64,000 bases of DNA, from NCBI GenBank assembly GCA_030549175.1, contig JAUKUA010000004.1, forward strand, positions 5,084,001-5,148,000. The letters are read 5' to 3'. The stretch's first letter is position 1; the number at the start of each line of letters is the position of its first letter. A model generated the notes under the pieces. It ran no database searches and was not told the origin of the DNA. It worked only from the letters and a program-made list of their open reading frames with translations. Origin of the DNA: Lasiosphaeris hirsuta. Its lineage: Eukaryota; Ascomycota; Sordariomycetes; Sordariales; Lasiosphaeriaceae. Positions 1 to 10,634 of this stretch are shown here, piece by piece. Made by a program: the position numbers and the translations under genes.

Positions 1-1108
1 CTGTGCTGCCGACCCGACGACCGTGCCAGGCCTCCGCAGCGTACAGGATCGTAGGCAAAACAACTGTCTTGACGGCCTGGAGCGCGAGTCTTGGGGCGAG
101 CCCCAAGACTTTTCTCGAGACCCGTTCCAGGAGGGCCGTGGCCCCCTCCAAGTCCTACAACCCCACCTACCACCTTCAATTGCACGATTGTTTTCCCTCA
201 CAACAACATCGAAGGTTCGCCATGCCCACCCACAACTGCGTTTGAGCTAAATATCGTCGTTATAGACCAATCCTAAGCCCTTAAAAACATCGAATTCGAC
301 CTTTTCCTGCCAAATACTGTTGCGCGCTCCTGCAGGAGACCTTGCAGGAAGCCGAACCCGCGCGTGCGAGACCGCGACCGCGACCGCGGCTGCGATTGAA
401 GTTGACGGCTTTCCCGCGTTCGGCGCGCCAATTGAGCCTACGGAGGAGGGCCTTCCGCGATTCCCAGTGGTTAACCTCTCGGATCGGAGTGGTATTTTCT
501 AGTTCTAGCGATTCCGACGATAGCGATCAAGATTAGGATAACGAAGAAGAGTTGGACGAGGTTCCTTTCATTTTTTAGCGACTGACCACTACAATATACG
601 CACCCCAGCCTGTAAATAAGCGATCGATCGGAACGGTCTGCCGAGCTCATTTGGCCCCCAGCCGCACAATAGAACCACAGCCCGGCAGGCCCAACGGGCC
701 CAGTGTCGCATTGCCCATCACTATATGTAGGTACCTTGCATACAGAACGCCGTTGAGCTTGGTCCAGCTAATCAACGGCCGCATGAAGAGGATTGCACGA
801 CCCGTCGGCAAGGATTTCGTCTTTGGAGTTTTTGCCTTCCACGGGTCATTCCACAACAAAGCGCCGCCCAGCCAAGATCTAGGCCTGCAGGCTAGCCGCT
901 TAGTCGGCCGAGAACACGGGGCATTGCTACATACCTCTTGCCTTGGCAATTGATTGCGGGGAATATGGGTGTCTTTGGCCGCGTCGCGGCGACTCCCAAT
1001 GGTATTAGGTCCTCGGCCCAAGACGGTACGGGTCGGCAAGGCCCACTCTAGGGGTGGAAGGCCATGGAGTCTTAGCCGCATGCACCCCTTCTCGGGTCGA
1101 ATCCTTCT
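1..1108. other. Upstream stretch without a supported gene
   Basis: Only short overlapping open frames occur on both strands. One of them ends in a Ser/Asp/Glu-rich stretch near 490-580 that is broken by in-frame stops at about 534 and 577, so it could be the tail of a decayed gene. No domain was recognised. Confidence 0.4.
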
Positions 1109-1109
1109 C

Positions 1110-1125
1110 ATATATATATATATAA
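1110..1125 (+). promoter_or_regulatory. TA-repeat / TATA-like element upstream of the GMC gene
   Basis: An uninterrupted TA run ends in TAA about 70-85 bases before the GMC start codon. It is in the right place for a TATA-like core promoter, but it may equally be a plain microsatellite. Confidence 0.4.
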
Positions 1126-1195
1126 CATCCTGAGATGCCACCTCGCTAGGGAGGATGCCTTCTTCCCTGAGGCAACCTCAGGTCCCTTGATCGCC

Positions 1196-3166
1196 ATGGT
1201 CCGTGTCGCAGCGTCTCTCAGCCTGCTTCTAGGAACCGCGCTCTGCGTCGTTGGTGGTAGCGGCAAGGGCGGCGATGACAATGTGTACGACTACATCGTT
1301 GTCGGGAGCGGACCCGGTGGCGCTCCTCTTGCCATCAACCTCGCCAAGGCCGGGCACTCAGTGCTCCTGCTCGAGGCCGGCGACGACCAGACCTCGGACG
1401 TCACGACGCACATCCTCTCGCTCGGCGTGCCGCTCCCTACGAACCGATGGGACTTTTACGTCAAGCAGTCATCGGATGACGCCCTCACGCTCAAGAGCAA
1501 CCACCTGACGTGGAAGCGTGCAGACGGCTCGTTCTGGGTCGGCAACGGCAGTGCTGCGCCGGCCGACGCCAAGCTGCTCGGCGTCAACTACCCCCGCGGC
1601 GCGACCCTAGGCGGCTCCTCGGTTATCAACGCTGCCGGGGCCGTGCTGCCGAGCCGCAGCGATTGGGACAACGTTGGGAAGATCACGGGCGACCGGAGCT
1701 GGAGCAACGACAAGTTCCGCCGCATCTTCAAGCGCGTCGAGAACAACCACTACTTGCCCAAGGGCGCGGCGGGGCACGGCTTTGACGGTTACCTCGACAC
1801 CAACGGCAACGACGGGACCGTGTGGGAGAACCAGCCGGACCTCATCAAGGTCTTCAAGTCAATGGTGTCGCTGGTGGGCGGCAACACATCCGACGTCATC
1901 GACATGGTCAAGCGCGACATCAACACCGACAGCCCAGCCCGTGACACGACGCAGGGGCTCTTCGGGCTGCCCTTCCACGCCAACGGGTCGTGGAGCCGCT
2001 TCAGCTCGCGCGACCTGGTGCGGGAGACGCTGGCAGCCACAAAGCCCAATGGCGCGCCCAAGTATCAACTCACGCTCAAGACGCACAGTCTCGCGACGCG
2101 TGTCCTCTTTGACAAGGCCAAGGGAGACAAGAAGCCCGGGGCTACCGGGGTCGAGTACCTCGAGGGGGCTAGCCTGTACAGCGCGGATCCGCGCTACAAC
2201 GCGTCTAGCACGGGCACCAAGCGGATCGCGACGGCGCGGCGCGAGGTGATCCTCAGCGGGGGCGTCTTCAACTCGCCGCAGCTGCTGCTCCTCAGCGGGA
2301 TCGGCCCCGCGGCCGACCTCGCGCGGCACAAGATCCCGCTGGTGGCAGACGTGCCGGGGGTAGGGGCCCGCCTGCAGGACAACTACGAGCTGCCCCTGGT
2401 CGGCATCGCCAACAGCGTGCTCGCCGCGACGCCCTTCCCCGGCGACCCGGCCTGCACCTTCGGCGGGCCCGGCGACCCGTGCATCGCGGCCTTCCAGCGG
2501 GGCGCGGGGCCGTACGCGCGCGCGGGGCTCAACAGCAACGCCTTCCTGTTCAAGACGAACCACAGCGCCGACGGCGAGAACGACATCCTCCTCTTCACCT
2601 TCCCCAACGGCGCCTTCCGCGGCTTCTGGCCCGCCGAGGCTACGTCCAACATCCCGCCCGAGGCACCGGGGACGATTGGTATGTCCATGGTCAAGCTGAA
2701 CACGCAGATTACGGGCGGTACCGTGCGCCTGCGATCGGCGGACCCGCGCGACACGCCCGAGATTGACTTTGACATCTTTGGTGACGCCGGCGGACAGGTG
2801 GATCTGGGCGCCATGGCGGATGCGGCGGCCTGGTCGCGGCGCGTGTACGCGGGTGTTGAGACGCCCCTGGGTCCCGTCAGGCCGGCGGAGCCGCCGTGCA
2901 CCTCGTCGGTTCCTGCGGAGTGCCGTGCCGGGGATATGCAGTGGATCAAGGAGCAGACCTTTGGTCATCATGCTGTGGGGACCTGTGCCATCGGTGCCGA
3001 GAAAGATCCGAAGTCCGTGTTGGATTCCAAGTTTCGCGTCAGGGGCGTGACAGGCTTGCGCGTTGTTGATGGGAGTGCCTTCCCCCGCCCGCCGGGCGCA
3101 TTTCCCGTGTTGGCAACCTTCATGATCAGTGAGAAGGCGTCGGAGGATATTCTTGAGGATGCTTAG
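1196..3166 (+). CDS. Secreted GMC oxidoreductase (FAD-dependent)
   Basis: Single-exon gene, 656 aa from the first ATG, which sits in a good GCCATGG context. Residues 1-22 are a hydrophobic signal peptide. The dinucleotide-binding motif GSGPGG follows near residue 38, with the acidic residue of LLLEAG ending the Rossmann fold. GMC signature 1 appears as PRGATLGGSSVINAAG and signature 2 as GGVFNSPQLLLLSGIGP. The C-terminal catalytic block reads FGHHAVGTC. Family members oxidise alcohols or sugars using FAD and pass electrons to oxygen or quinones; secretion suggests an extracellular role. The second catalytic position, usually His or Asn, lies in the block PGAFPVLATF, where I see no such residue. 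The substrate cannot be told from sequence. A poly-A tract lies just after the stop, near 3182. Confidence 0.93.
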   Translation: MVRVAASLSLLLGTALCVVGGSGKGGDDNVYDYIVVGSGPGGAPLAINLAKAGHSVLLLEAGDDQTSDVTTHILSLGVPLPTNRWDFYVKQSSDDALTLKSNHLTWKRADGSFWVGNGSAAPADAKLLGVNYPRGATLGGSSVINAAGAVLPSRSDWDNVGKITGDRSWSNDKFRRIFKRVENNHYLPKGAAGHGFDGYLDTNGNDGTVWENQPDLIKVFKSMVSLVGGNTSDVIDMVKRDINTDSPARDTTQGLFGLPFHANGSWSRFSSRDLVRETLAATKPNGAPKYQLTLKTHSLATRVLFDKAKGDKKPGATGVEYLEGASLYSADPRYNASSTGTKRIATARREVILSGGVFNSPQLLLLSGIGPAADLARHKIPLVADVPGVGARLQDNYELPLVGIANSVLAATPFPGDPACTFGGPGDPCIAAFQRGAGPYARAGLNSNAFLFKTNHSADGENDILLFTFPNGAFRGFWPAEATSNIPPEAPGTIGMSMVKLNTQITGGTVRLRSADPRDTPEIDFDIFGDAGGQVDLGAMADAAAWSRRVYAGVETPLGPVRPAEPPCTSSVPAECRAGDMQWIKEQTFGHHAVGTCAIGAEKDPKSVLDSKFRVRGVTGLRVVDGSAFPRPPGAFPVLATFMISEKASEDILEDA

Positions 3167-4255
3167 CCTAGAGGGTTGGGTAAAAAAAAAAAAAAAAGTG
3201 TTGACGGCGTGGGAAAACTCGAGAAATAAAAGTTATTTGTCAATCTGAAGACTGAAAGACTATTGGCCTGAGTCAAAACACATCATGTGTAAGGGGGACT
3301 GGTGCTGAGATATGATGAGAGGCTACTTTGCTGACGCCAAAAATAACAAAGTCAATTGGGATAGCGGGCAAAACAATTTGAGCTTTGGGCAAAAGCGAAA
3401 GGTTCACCCTCTTTGAAGGTGGCAGGTACGTATTTTGGAATGGATCCGAACCTTCGCCTTGAACGCGCAGGCGGAACTAGTCAGTGCACCGGTTTTCTAA
3501 CCGTTGAGAATGGATCTGCCAAACCGAGTGTTGCATTAGTGTACTGCATAGTAGCCGTAAACTGATGCTGGGTGATATACGCGACAGACGACAACTCGCC
3601 GCCAACAAACGTCAGAACTGTGGGGGGGGGGATGTTGGGCCCAGGGGCTGCATCAGACTTTTGATGGCCCCACCTCTCCAACCCCTATCGCCCAAGGGCC
3701 ACTCAGGGTCAGCCCTGCCGTGACAGCCGGAGGCAGCAGGCAGCCCATGGCAAAACGGAAAAAGCTGGGTTCCGTCCCACCAAATCAGCAAGCCAGGCTT
3801 CAGCTGGCGTTCTTGCCTTTGTGGTCATTTGGTTCTCGGCGGGTTCTTGGCTTGGTTTCTTGGCTTCCCTTGGCGGGTCCGTCGCCAAGATGAATTTGCT
3901 CGGGCTGGCAATCTGGGTCGACTTGTCCTTTCTTCTCCCTGCGGCTTCGCGCGTCGCATTACAAAACCGAAACTGTCAACTGCCAAACTGAATGCCATCA
4001 TTCCCTCGACCCTCTCCCGCTCTGCAACGCTGTCCGCGTGCCACGAGCCCGACGAGTTCCTGCCACGAGCCCCGGGGACCCTAACCCTTCTTCTACAATT
4101 CCGCAGTCTCTGCAACTGCACTCTTTTTTTTTCTATTTTTTTTTCTTCTTAAATTGTTTTACCCCCTTTAATTACCTCATCCTTTTGGGTATTGCCTGCG
4201 TCGTTCCTGCTGTCTGTCTCGCTCAAAATGAGGTGAGCGGGCAGGGCGTGCGACC
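3167..4255. other. Intergenic region and 5' leader of the GT90 gene
   Basis: No supported gene. The last 150 bases before the GT90 start are strongly pyrimidine-rich (T-runs near 4125-4150), as in many fungal promoters and leaders. Confidence 0.5.
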
Positions 4256-6163
4256 ATGATCCGTCTCTTGCATTACTTCCGGGCTCTGACATTCGCCGTG
4301 CTCCATAAACCTGGCCGCAGCCACCAGGTCGTGCCCGCCTTCGTCGTCCTCGTCGTCCTCTTTGGCTCGCTTTTCTTCCTGTTCGGATCGCGCGAAGCCA
4401 ACTTCCTCACGCCGCTTGTGCCCAGCCCTGGGCAGCATGGCAGCACGCCGAACCCGCCAGACTCGCCCCCGTTGCCACCACACCCCATCGACGACCTGAT
4501 CAAGGCCGCCCGCCTCAACTTCAACCAGCTGCTCGGCAAGCGCTCCCTCACCCTCGACCAGGCCGCCTCGCGATACCGAGAGCGCCGTGGCCGCCACCCC
4601 CCGCCCGGCTTTGACAAGTGGTTCGCCGCCGCGACCGAGAAGAACGCCATCGTCGTCGAGGAGTTCTTCGATCGCATCCACCATGACATCAGCCCCTTCT
4701 GGGGCCTCGAGCCCCGCGACATCCGCGCCAAGGCCCACGACCAGCCCTACATGATTCGCGTGCGCGACGGCAAGGCCAAGGCCGTCACCGACGAAAAAGA
4801 CATCCCCTTCCGCGTCGAGCAGTGGCTGCGCCTTGTCAAGATGATGATGCCTCACCTGCCCGACCTCGATATGGTCGTCAACCACATGGACGAGTCGCGC
4901 GTCCTGACGCCCTGGGAGGACATAACAAAATATGTTGCCATCGAGCGGGAGAAGCGCACCCTGCTGCCCCTCGAAGATGCCATCACCGCATACAGCGGCC
5001 TCGGCGATGTCGAAGGCGCCCCCCGATACGACCCTACATGGCTGAAGCACGACTCGCACAAGTTCTGGGACAACGCGCGCATCGCCTGCCCTTCCGACAG
5101 CCCGAGTCGTAACGTGCCGGCGCTCGACCCCTTCAACCAGAGCATCGAATACCCGACAGCCCCCATCCCGTGGTATACCTACGAGGGCTACGTCCAGAAC
5201 TTCAGCGCCTCGATGAACCTGTGTCTGCAGCCCCATCTACGCGGCATGCACGGCACCTTTATCGAAGCCATCAGCATGTCGACGACCCACGAGCTGTTCC
5301 CAATGTTTGGCGAGTGCAAGCTGTCGCCCAACAACGAGATGCTGATTCCGAGCGCCATGTACATCGGCGACGATGCGAGGAAGGACTACAGCGGTGGCGG
5401 CGCAACTGGTGGCCCGTGGGCCGACAAGAAGGACGGCATCATCTGGCGCGGTGCTGCCTCGGGAGCCCGCAATGTTTACGACAGCTGGTGGCACAACCAC
5501 CGCCACCGATTCGTGCAGATGATGAACGGCACCACGGTTGCTGCCATGGAGGCTGGCGATGAGGCTGCGGGGCCTACCTTCCGCCTGCTTCCACCAGAGA
5601 ACGACACGTACGCGGTCGAGGCGCGAGAGAGGGGTGAGCTCGGCAAGTGGCTCTCGACTTTCTCCGACGTCTCTTTCAACACCCTCCTCTGCCACCCGCC
5701 CGATTTCGGCCCCGATGGCAAGAAACTCAGGACGTGCAAGCACAATGACGAGTTCATGTCGGTCGCCGAGGGCATCCCCTTCCAGAAGGTCTACGAGTAC
5801 AAGTACCTGCCCGATGTCGACGGCAACTCATTCAGCGGTCGCTACCGCGCCTTTCTGCAGTCGACGAGCTTGGTGCTCAAGTCGACCATCTATCCCGAGT
5901 GGCACGACGACAGGTTGATGGCCTGGATACACTTTGTGCCTTTTGATAACTCGTACATGGATATATACGGCATCATGAACTACTTTTTGGGCGGTCGAGA
6001 TGCGGCGGCGGAGCGCATCGCCAGGGACGGGCAGACGTGGTCGAATGCGGTGCTGCGCAAGGAGGACATGATGTTGTACACATGGAGGTTGCTGTTGGAA
6101 TATGCGAGAGTGGTGGATGACAACCGGGACAAGTTGGCATTTGTTGAAGACCTGATGAAGTGA
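4256..6163 (+). CDS. GT90 (CAP10-like) glycosyltransferase
   Basis: Single-exon gene, 635 aa. A short cytosolic tail is followed by one transmembrane segment at about residues 24-46 (VVPAFVVLVVLFGSLFFLF). The Pro-rich stem and large lumenal domain give the type II topology of a Golgi enzyme. The C-terminal half carries Glyco_transf_90/CAP10 hallmarks: IIWRGAASGARN, a Tyr-rich KYLPDVDGNSFSGRYRAFL block, and STIYPEWHDDRLMAWIHFVP followed by MDIYGIMNYF. In Cryptococcus, CAP10 and relatives act in capsule and glycan xylosylation; in ascomycetes most members are uncharacterised. I infer a Golgi sugar transferase for cell-surface or secreted glycans, donor unknown. It is intact and of usual family length. 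Confidence 0.9.
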   Translation: MIRLLHYFRALTFAVLHKPGRSHQVVPAFVVLVVLFGSLFFLFGSREANFLTPLVPSPGQHGSTPNPPDSPPLPPHPIDDLIKAARLNFNQLLGKRSLTLDQAASRYRERRGRHPPPGFDKWFAAATEKNAIVVEEFFDRIHHDISPFWGLEPRDIRAKAHDQPYMIRVRDGKAKAVTDEKDIPFRVEQWLRLVKMMMPHLPDLDMVVNHMDESRVLTPWEDITKYVAIEREKRTLLPLEDAITAYSGLGDVEGAPRYDPTWLKHDSHKFWDNARIACPSDSPSRNVPALDPFNQSIEYPTAPIPWYTYEGYVQNFSASMNLCLQPHLRGMHGTFIEAISMSTTHELFPMFGECKLSPNNEMLIPSAMYIGDDARKDYSGGGATGGPWADKKDGIIWRGAASGARNVYDSWWHNHRHRFVQMMNGTTVAAMEAGDEAAGPTFRLLPPENDTYAVEARERGELGKWLSTFSDVSFNTLLCHPPDFGPDGKKLRTCKHNDEFMSVAEGIPFQKVYEYKYLPDVDGNSFSGRYRAFLQSTSLVLKSTIYPEWHDDRLMAWIHFVPFDNSYMDIYGIMNYFLGGRDAAAERIARDGQTWSNAVLRKEDMMLYTWRLLLEYARVVDDNRDKLAFVEDLMK

Positions 6164-8263
6164 TAGCGTCTCTGTATACCCTAGACTAGACACGACTGTA
6201 CCTAACGTAATGACACAAGAACTTTCTTCAATCCAAGTTTGAGGATGGATGCATCATGATTTTGAGATTGACCTCACTGATGGCACCCTTGATCGACACC
6301 CTCGCATCAGATCCACTGGCTAGGCCTCTATTCGGCACCCAAGTTGAGTAAAAAAAAACTCGCCGTCGGGCCAAGAGTGAAATCTTTCGGCGAATATACG
6401 AGCACAGAATGTGCCGTCGGGCTCCAGCTGGAGCTCCGTCAGGCTCATTGATACGGCCAAGCCCGCGCAGAAAAGCTTGTTACGTCTACCATCAGAGCCG
6501 ATACCAACCAACAGAACATTGGGCTCGGGCACAGAATTATCGACATAATACCGGTCATACCCAGCCAGAATTCAGAGCCCCCCATATGGCAACAAAGCCG
6601 AACACAGCAGGTCTTGCTGTGTGCGTAACAAGCTCGAGGGAGAAAATGGTTCTTGTTGACCTGCCGAAAATCCACGGGTTTTCTGACGTACCCATATGGA
6701 TGCATGCGGGGGCAATTTGCCAAGTTCCAAGGTCCGGCCGGGGCCCTTGGCCGGTCTCTTTCCCGGTCTTGGCCTGTAAAAGCCGACCTACGACCGCCAA
6801 GGAGGTTGTAGAAAACCATGAGAGGCCGCAGTCCTGCTTAGCAATGACCATAGTCGATACGCAAAGACAAAGAAACCGTAGTGCCTCGTCGAGGTATCAT
6901 CATTTTCGATGTCTTCGTCTTCAAATTCCATCACGTCTGTCATCGTGTATGGCAAGCACACCGTTTTCCATTCAAACCCCTCAAGTGTATTGACAGTTTG
7001 TGTGACATAACCGAAAACTCGTGTCGCCGTGGTCCGCTGAAACGACGATGCCAGATGAAAATTCAGTCGAATGCAAAGAAGCCCGCCAGGCTCGGTGCTG
7101 CTAAAACGGCACATAAGGAAAGCCAGTTCCTCGGAAGGTGACTAAGTCCGGATTAGTTGTAAGCCTGAGCAGGGGGTAAAGATACGGTACCGACGTCGAC
7201 TACCTGGCGGGAAGCATGCCGAGGAGGGTTCCGAGGAGGAGAAATCAGTGCTCTAGGGGAATAGGGAGGGAGACGGCTCTCGTGGCGAGGCTGCCTGCAG
7301 CCACATTTAGGGCAGCTTCAGCGGTGGTTCGAAACTGAGGAGGCTTGCGTCTTCGTTAAGGAAATCGAAGGAAGGACCTGTGTAGCTTAGAAAACCTTTC
7401 CGGGTGGAAGGGAATAGGATCACTAGCTCTCTGGTGCTAGGCGCCTTGGTTCTGTCGGTGGTGATACTAAGAATCTAGTTGTGCGGCCGAGTCGTAGTTC
7501 AGGCTTGCCTTGAGAATGGGGGCTAGGATTTGGACAAGCACCCTAGCTTGGCCTAGCTTACCCTAAACGTCTACATGCTCCCTGCCTCTAGCTCCACACG
7601 CTGGTTTTTAGGAAGAATCAACTGAGCTTACGCGTACCTCCAGACTCGGTAACTTTACCATCACGGACTCTATCAGCATGTCCTTATCCTCCACCCAACC
7701 TTCAGCCTCTAAAATCGCCTTCCCGCGGTTGATTTGGAGATGATTGTCCATCATTGGTAGGCAAGCATCAACATCAGACCATACCATCGGCTGCTCTGGA
7801 TTCCGCCTCGCGAGAAGCCATAAGAGTGCTCTCGGACCCCAAATTTCGTGCTGAAGGAGCAGATGAATAAGTCGATTCCGATACCCCGGGGTAAGAAACA
7901 CAGACCGCTAACATCATCGTAGGCTGCAGGCGGTAGAGCTGACCGGAATGCGAGAGCAACTTGGATCTTTACCATCTCAAAGCGTGATTCGCAGAAATAT
8001 ATCGCGTAACCGACCTTCCTCAATGGTATGCCGATGTAGCTGTCGTCGTCAGTCGCGTAACCAACCTCTAGTATGTACTTTGTACGTGATTGGTCCGGTA
8101 GACTTGAAACTCGCCGAATTCCCAGTAGGCATAAATCCCTTTGTAAACGCCTGGGGGTTATTCGATACAAAGTACGTACAGTTGTTAGTCCCGACGCACT
8201 TATGCGAGCCAACGCAGGGGGGTAGGACCTGGAATCGGTATAGCCCAAGTTAGCTCCCTAGCT
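6164..8263. other. Gene-poor stretch
   Basis: Many overlapping short open frames occur on both strands with no recognisable domain. The DNA after about 7150 looks like decayed accessory sequence. Nothing can be supported as a gene. Confidence 0.4.
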
Positions 8264-8620
8264 TCATCTCCATGCGCAGCCTCTTCTAGATTCATCAAAG
8301 CAAAGAACAAGGAGGAAAGGTAATTGCTCACAACCTGGCGCGCCCCATACTCTCTCAGGCATAGCGTCCCCACACACGTCAATATTGGCCACAATGCTGG
8401 CATTCCTAAATTTCCCGCCGATATCGCAGTTCGTGCTCGGGAAATCAGCCAGCGCCACGGGCCAAGCACTCGGGTCAGGTTTACCCGCCTTGATATCAGT
8501 AGGAATAGCCGTCCTTCCAAACTGCCACATCTGAATGCCCTCACCACGCCACTCGACAGCCACGATGCCGCCCTGGCCACTAACGGTTAAGCGTTGAAAT
8601 TTCGAGCTTACACGTGTCGC
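8264..8620 (-). pseudogene. GH16 endo-beta-glucanase fragment
   Basis: The minus-strand frame reads IVAVEWRGEGIQMWQFGR, then a Pro-rich link, then FPSTNCDIGGKFRNASIVANIDVCGD and PGCEQ. This matches the C-terminal part of fungal GH16 mixed-linkage glucanases: an Ala-Val/Met-Glu-Trp strand, a CDI..HF type motif, and a CGD motif followed by a late Cys. A plausible intron acceptor after a GCTTAAC branch sequence lies just upstream near 8589. No catalytic ExDxxE block was found beyond it, and the homology ends soon after the last Cys. I read this as a terminal relic rather than a working enzyme. The match rests on motif memory, not on an alignment. Confidence 0.55.
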
Positions 8621-9383
8621 GTATCGAATAGCCTAGCTTCGCGTAGTTCGGATACGGGTCTGCGCTGCTGTTTCGCCTCGTAACTAATTAACTAATAGCA
8701 CAGGAACAACGATAACGGTGACAACAACAATGGCTGCCGTAACCGCTCCAGCCCATGTCAATAGCCCCCATATGCGCAGATCGTACCAAGGTGCCCCCTT
8801 CTCGTAGGGTCGGCGGGCCATGATTTTCTCGGAAATCATTCAGTGCGCTGTTGCTAGAAACCGTAAAAGATGGATGATGGGTCCGTGGACTTCAAAACCG
8901 CGGCGGCCGTGAGAGATATTTCTAGGATTTCTATTACCAGCTGATAGTCTCCAATCCAGTCCATGGTTACCTTCTCGCTGCCGTAAGGCCGGTACCGCAT
9001 GAGCTGGCCCCGGCCGCCTCAACGATGGCTCACCTTTTGTAGATGAGTGTTTTAGGTTTTTAGAGGGACGCTATCCCAATCCTAGACATTGCAAAGCTTG
9101 GCATCGGTCCTGATGCGGCTCAACCCCGTACAAGGTACATAGACGGTAGGTAGTATTTAATTACGGCATGTCTCAGTTACGAATAAATTCCAGTATTATC
9201 AATTGGGGGCAGTGTGCTGATGGCCGGATAAGTTGAGCTGTGGCACAGATCGAACTTCGCCTCATCCTTCTCTCTGGCCAAGACATGCTCCTCCCGATTG
9301 TGGTAAAACTGTGAATAAATGTCCCTCTAACCCAACAGAATGATTGAAGAAATTCACTTGTCCCAGTTCAGAGTACGTTTCAA
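8621..9383. other. Intergenic, no gene seen
   Basis: No supported coding region, RNA gene or repeat was seen. The last part is the presumed promoter of the transcription-factor-like gene. Confidence 0.4.
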
Positions 9384-10634
9384 ATGGCTCACGCGCTAAA
9401 GATGGGCGGCATGGCGACCGAAGCCCCTGTTGTAGATGCCGCCTACAAGCCTTCGGCTCCATCGGCTCCATCAAACCCGGCAGTCCGATCGAGGATTCAG
9501 TTCATCTTCTTGGAGAATGCAGACGGCACTGCTTCTGCTGCTTCGCGAAAAATAACTCGGTCGTATGCCGCGAGAGAATCCCATGCCCGAGTTAGGCGAG
9601 AGCGGACGGCCGAGTATCAAGTCGCCAAGAGACGCGAAGCTAAGCACTTTACTGCCGAGTCTGTATATCTCTCCTCCAAGAAGGCAGACCAATCCTGAGA
9701 CTACTGCAGCCCTACAGAAGGCTAACGGCGGTTTAGGTCGGCGTTGGCGAGCCCGAAGACCCTGCTCTCCGCTGCCCCCACGGACCCCTTTGCATCAGCC
9801 GCAAGACCAATCTCGGCGCTCGAGCATTACCTCCTCGACCACCGTGAGTCGTTACCCAATCCTGCTCCTTTACCGCTCCGACGGGCACCGGTCACCCCAC
9901 AGTCACGGCCACAGTCCCCGGTCCATGACCTCCCCGCCCCAGATGCCACTGGGTAAGTGTAATAACGCAATGGCTGCTAACGACAGCAGTTGTGAATGTT
10001 GTCATCAGTCGTGGTAGTTTCTCTACCTGCACTTTCCCGACTCCCGAAGCATACATGCGGGGAATAAAGATGGAGTGGATATCGCTGGCACTGACGGACC
10101 CCGGAATGTTGAATGGCATCCTGATCCCGGCCTGTCGTAGTCTGCACTCCCTGCATGGCGGCGGCCCCCACAGGTATTTGGAGTATGCCCTCAGGTATAA
10201 GATGGCTTGTATCGGGTCCCTGAACAAGGCCATCTCGGAGGAGGGGAGCAACCCTCATGACTCGACTATAGCCAAAGCAGTCATACTGGCTGGAGATGAG
10301 GTAGTTCTGCGTTCGAGTGCGCCCTGGGATACAGTGGAGATCCCTAAGTGCTAACATCTTATTCTAGGTCTCCATTGGAGACATTCTGACTGCGAGGCAA
10401 CACACTGAAGCCACGCTACGAATGGTAGCATCGAGAGGAGGCCTCGCAGCTCTTGGCACCAGCAGCTTTCTGGCCGGAATGATCGATGCCCTCTCGAGCG
10501 ACCAAAAGAGGGAGTATGTTTTCGTTTTCGTATCCTGCCTTGTTCTGACTGGCCACGAAGCTGACATAGCACCCAGCATCACGGCCACCATCATCTTGAA
10601 CGATTACAGCAACTTCAGGACTTTGGAACAATGA
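9384..10634 (+). CDS. Fungal transcription-factor-like protein lacking a zinc cluster
   Basis: Multi-exon gene. Exon 1 starts at ATG 9384 and encodes IQFIFLENADG...ASRKITRSYAARESHARVRRER, the basic N-terminal block common to Fungal_trans_2-type proteins. The next exon (9737-9843) gives TDPF and LEHYLLDH. After intron 9844-9989 (branch GCTAAC) comes VNVVISRG and a helical middle region to 10300. Intron 10301-10367 is followed by ARQHTEATLRMVASRGGLAALG, matching the family's conserved block around LRRM..RGGL..LG. A possible further intron is 10514-10576. The first intron (within about 9655-9736) and the 3' end are not settled; an alternative last exon could run to about 10734. No Cys6 zinc cluster is visible, so DNA binding is doubtful. 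It is probably a nuclear regulator or a relative of one. Confidence 0.55.

Noticed and set aside
1859..2971. Long minus-strand open frame opposite the GMC gene
   Set aside because: It is an Arg-rich shadow of GC-rich coding sequence; the plus strand has clear GMC motifs.
4223..5236. Minus-strand frame over the GT90 gene
   Set aside because: Antisense shadow with no domain and low-complexity composition.
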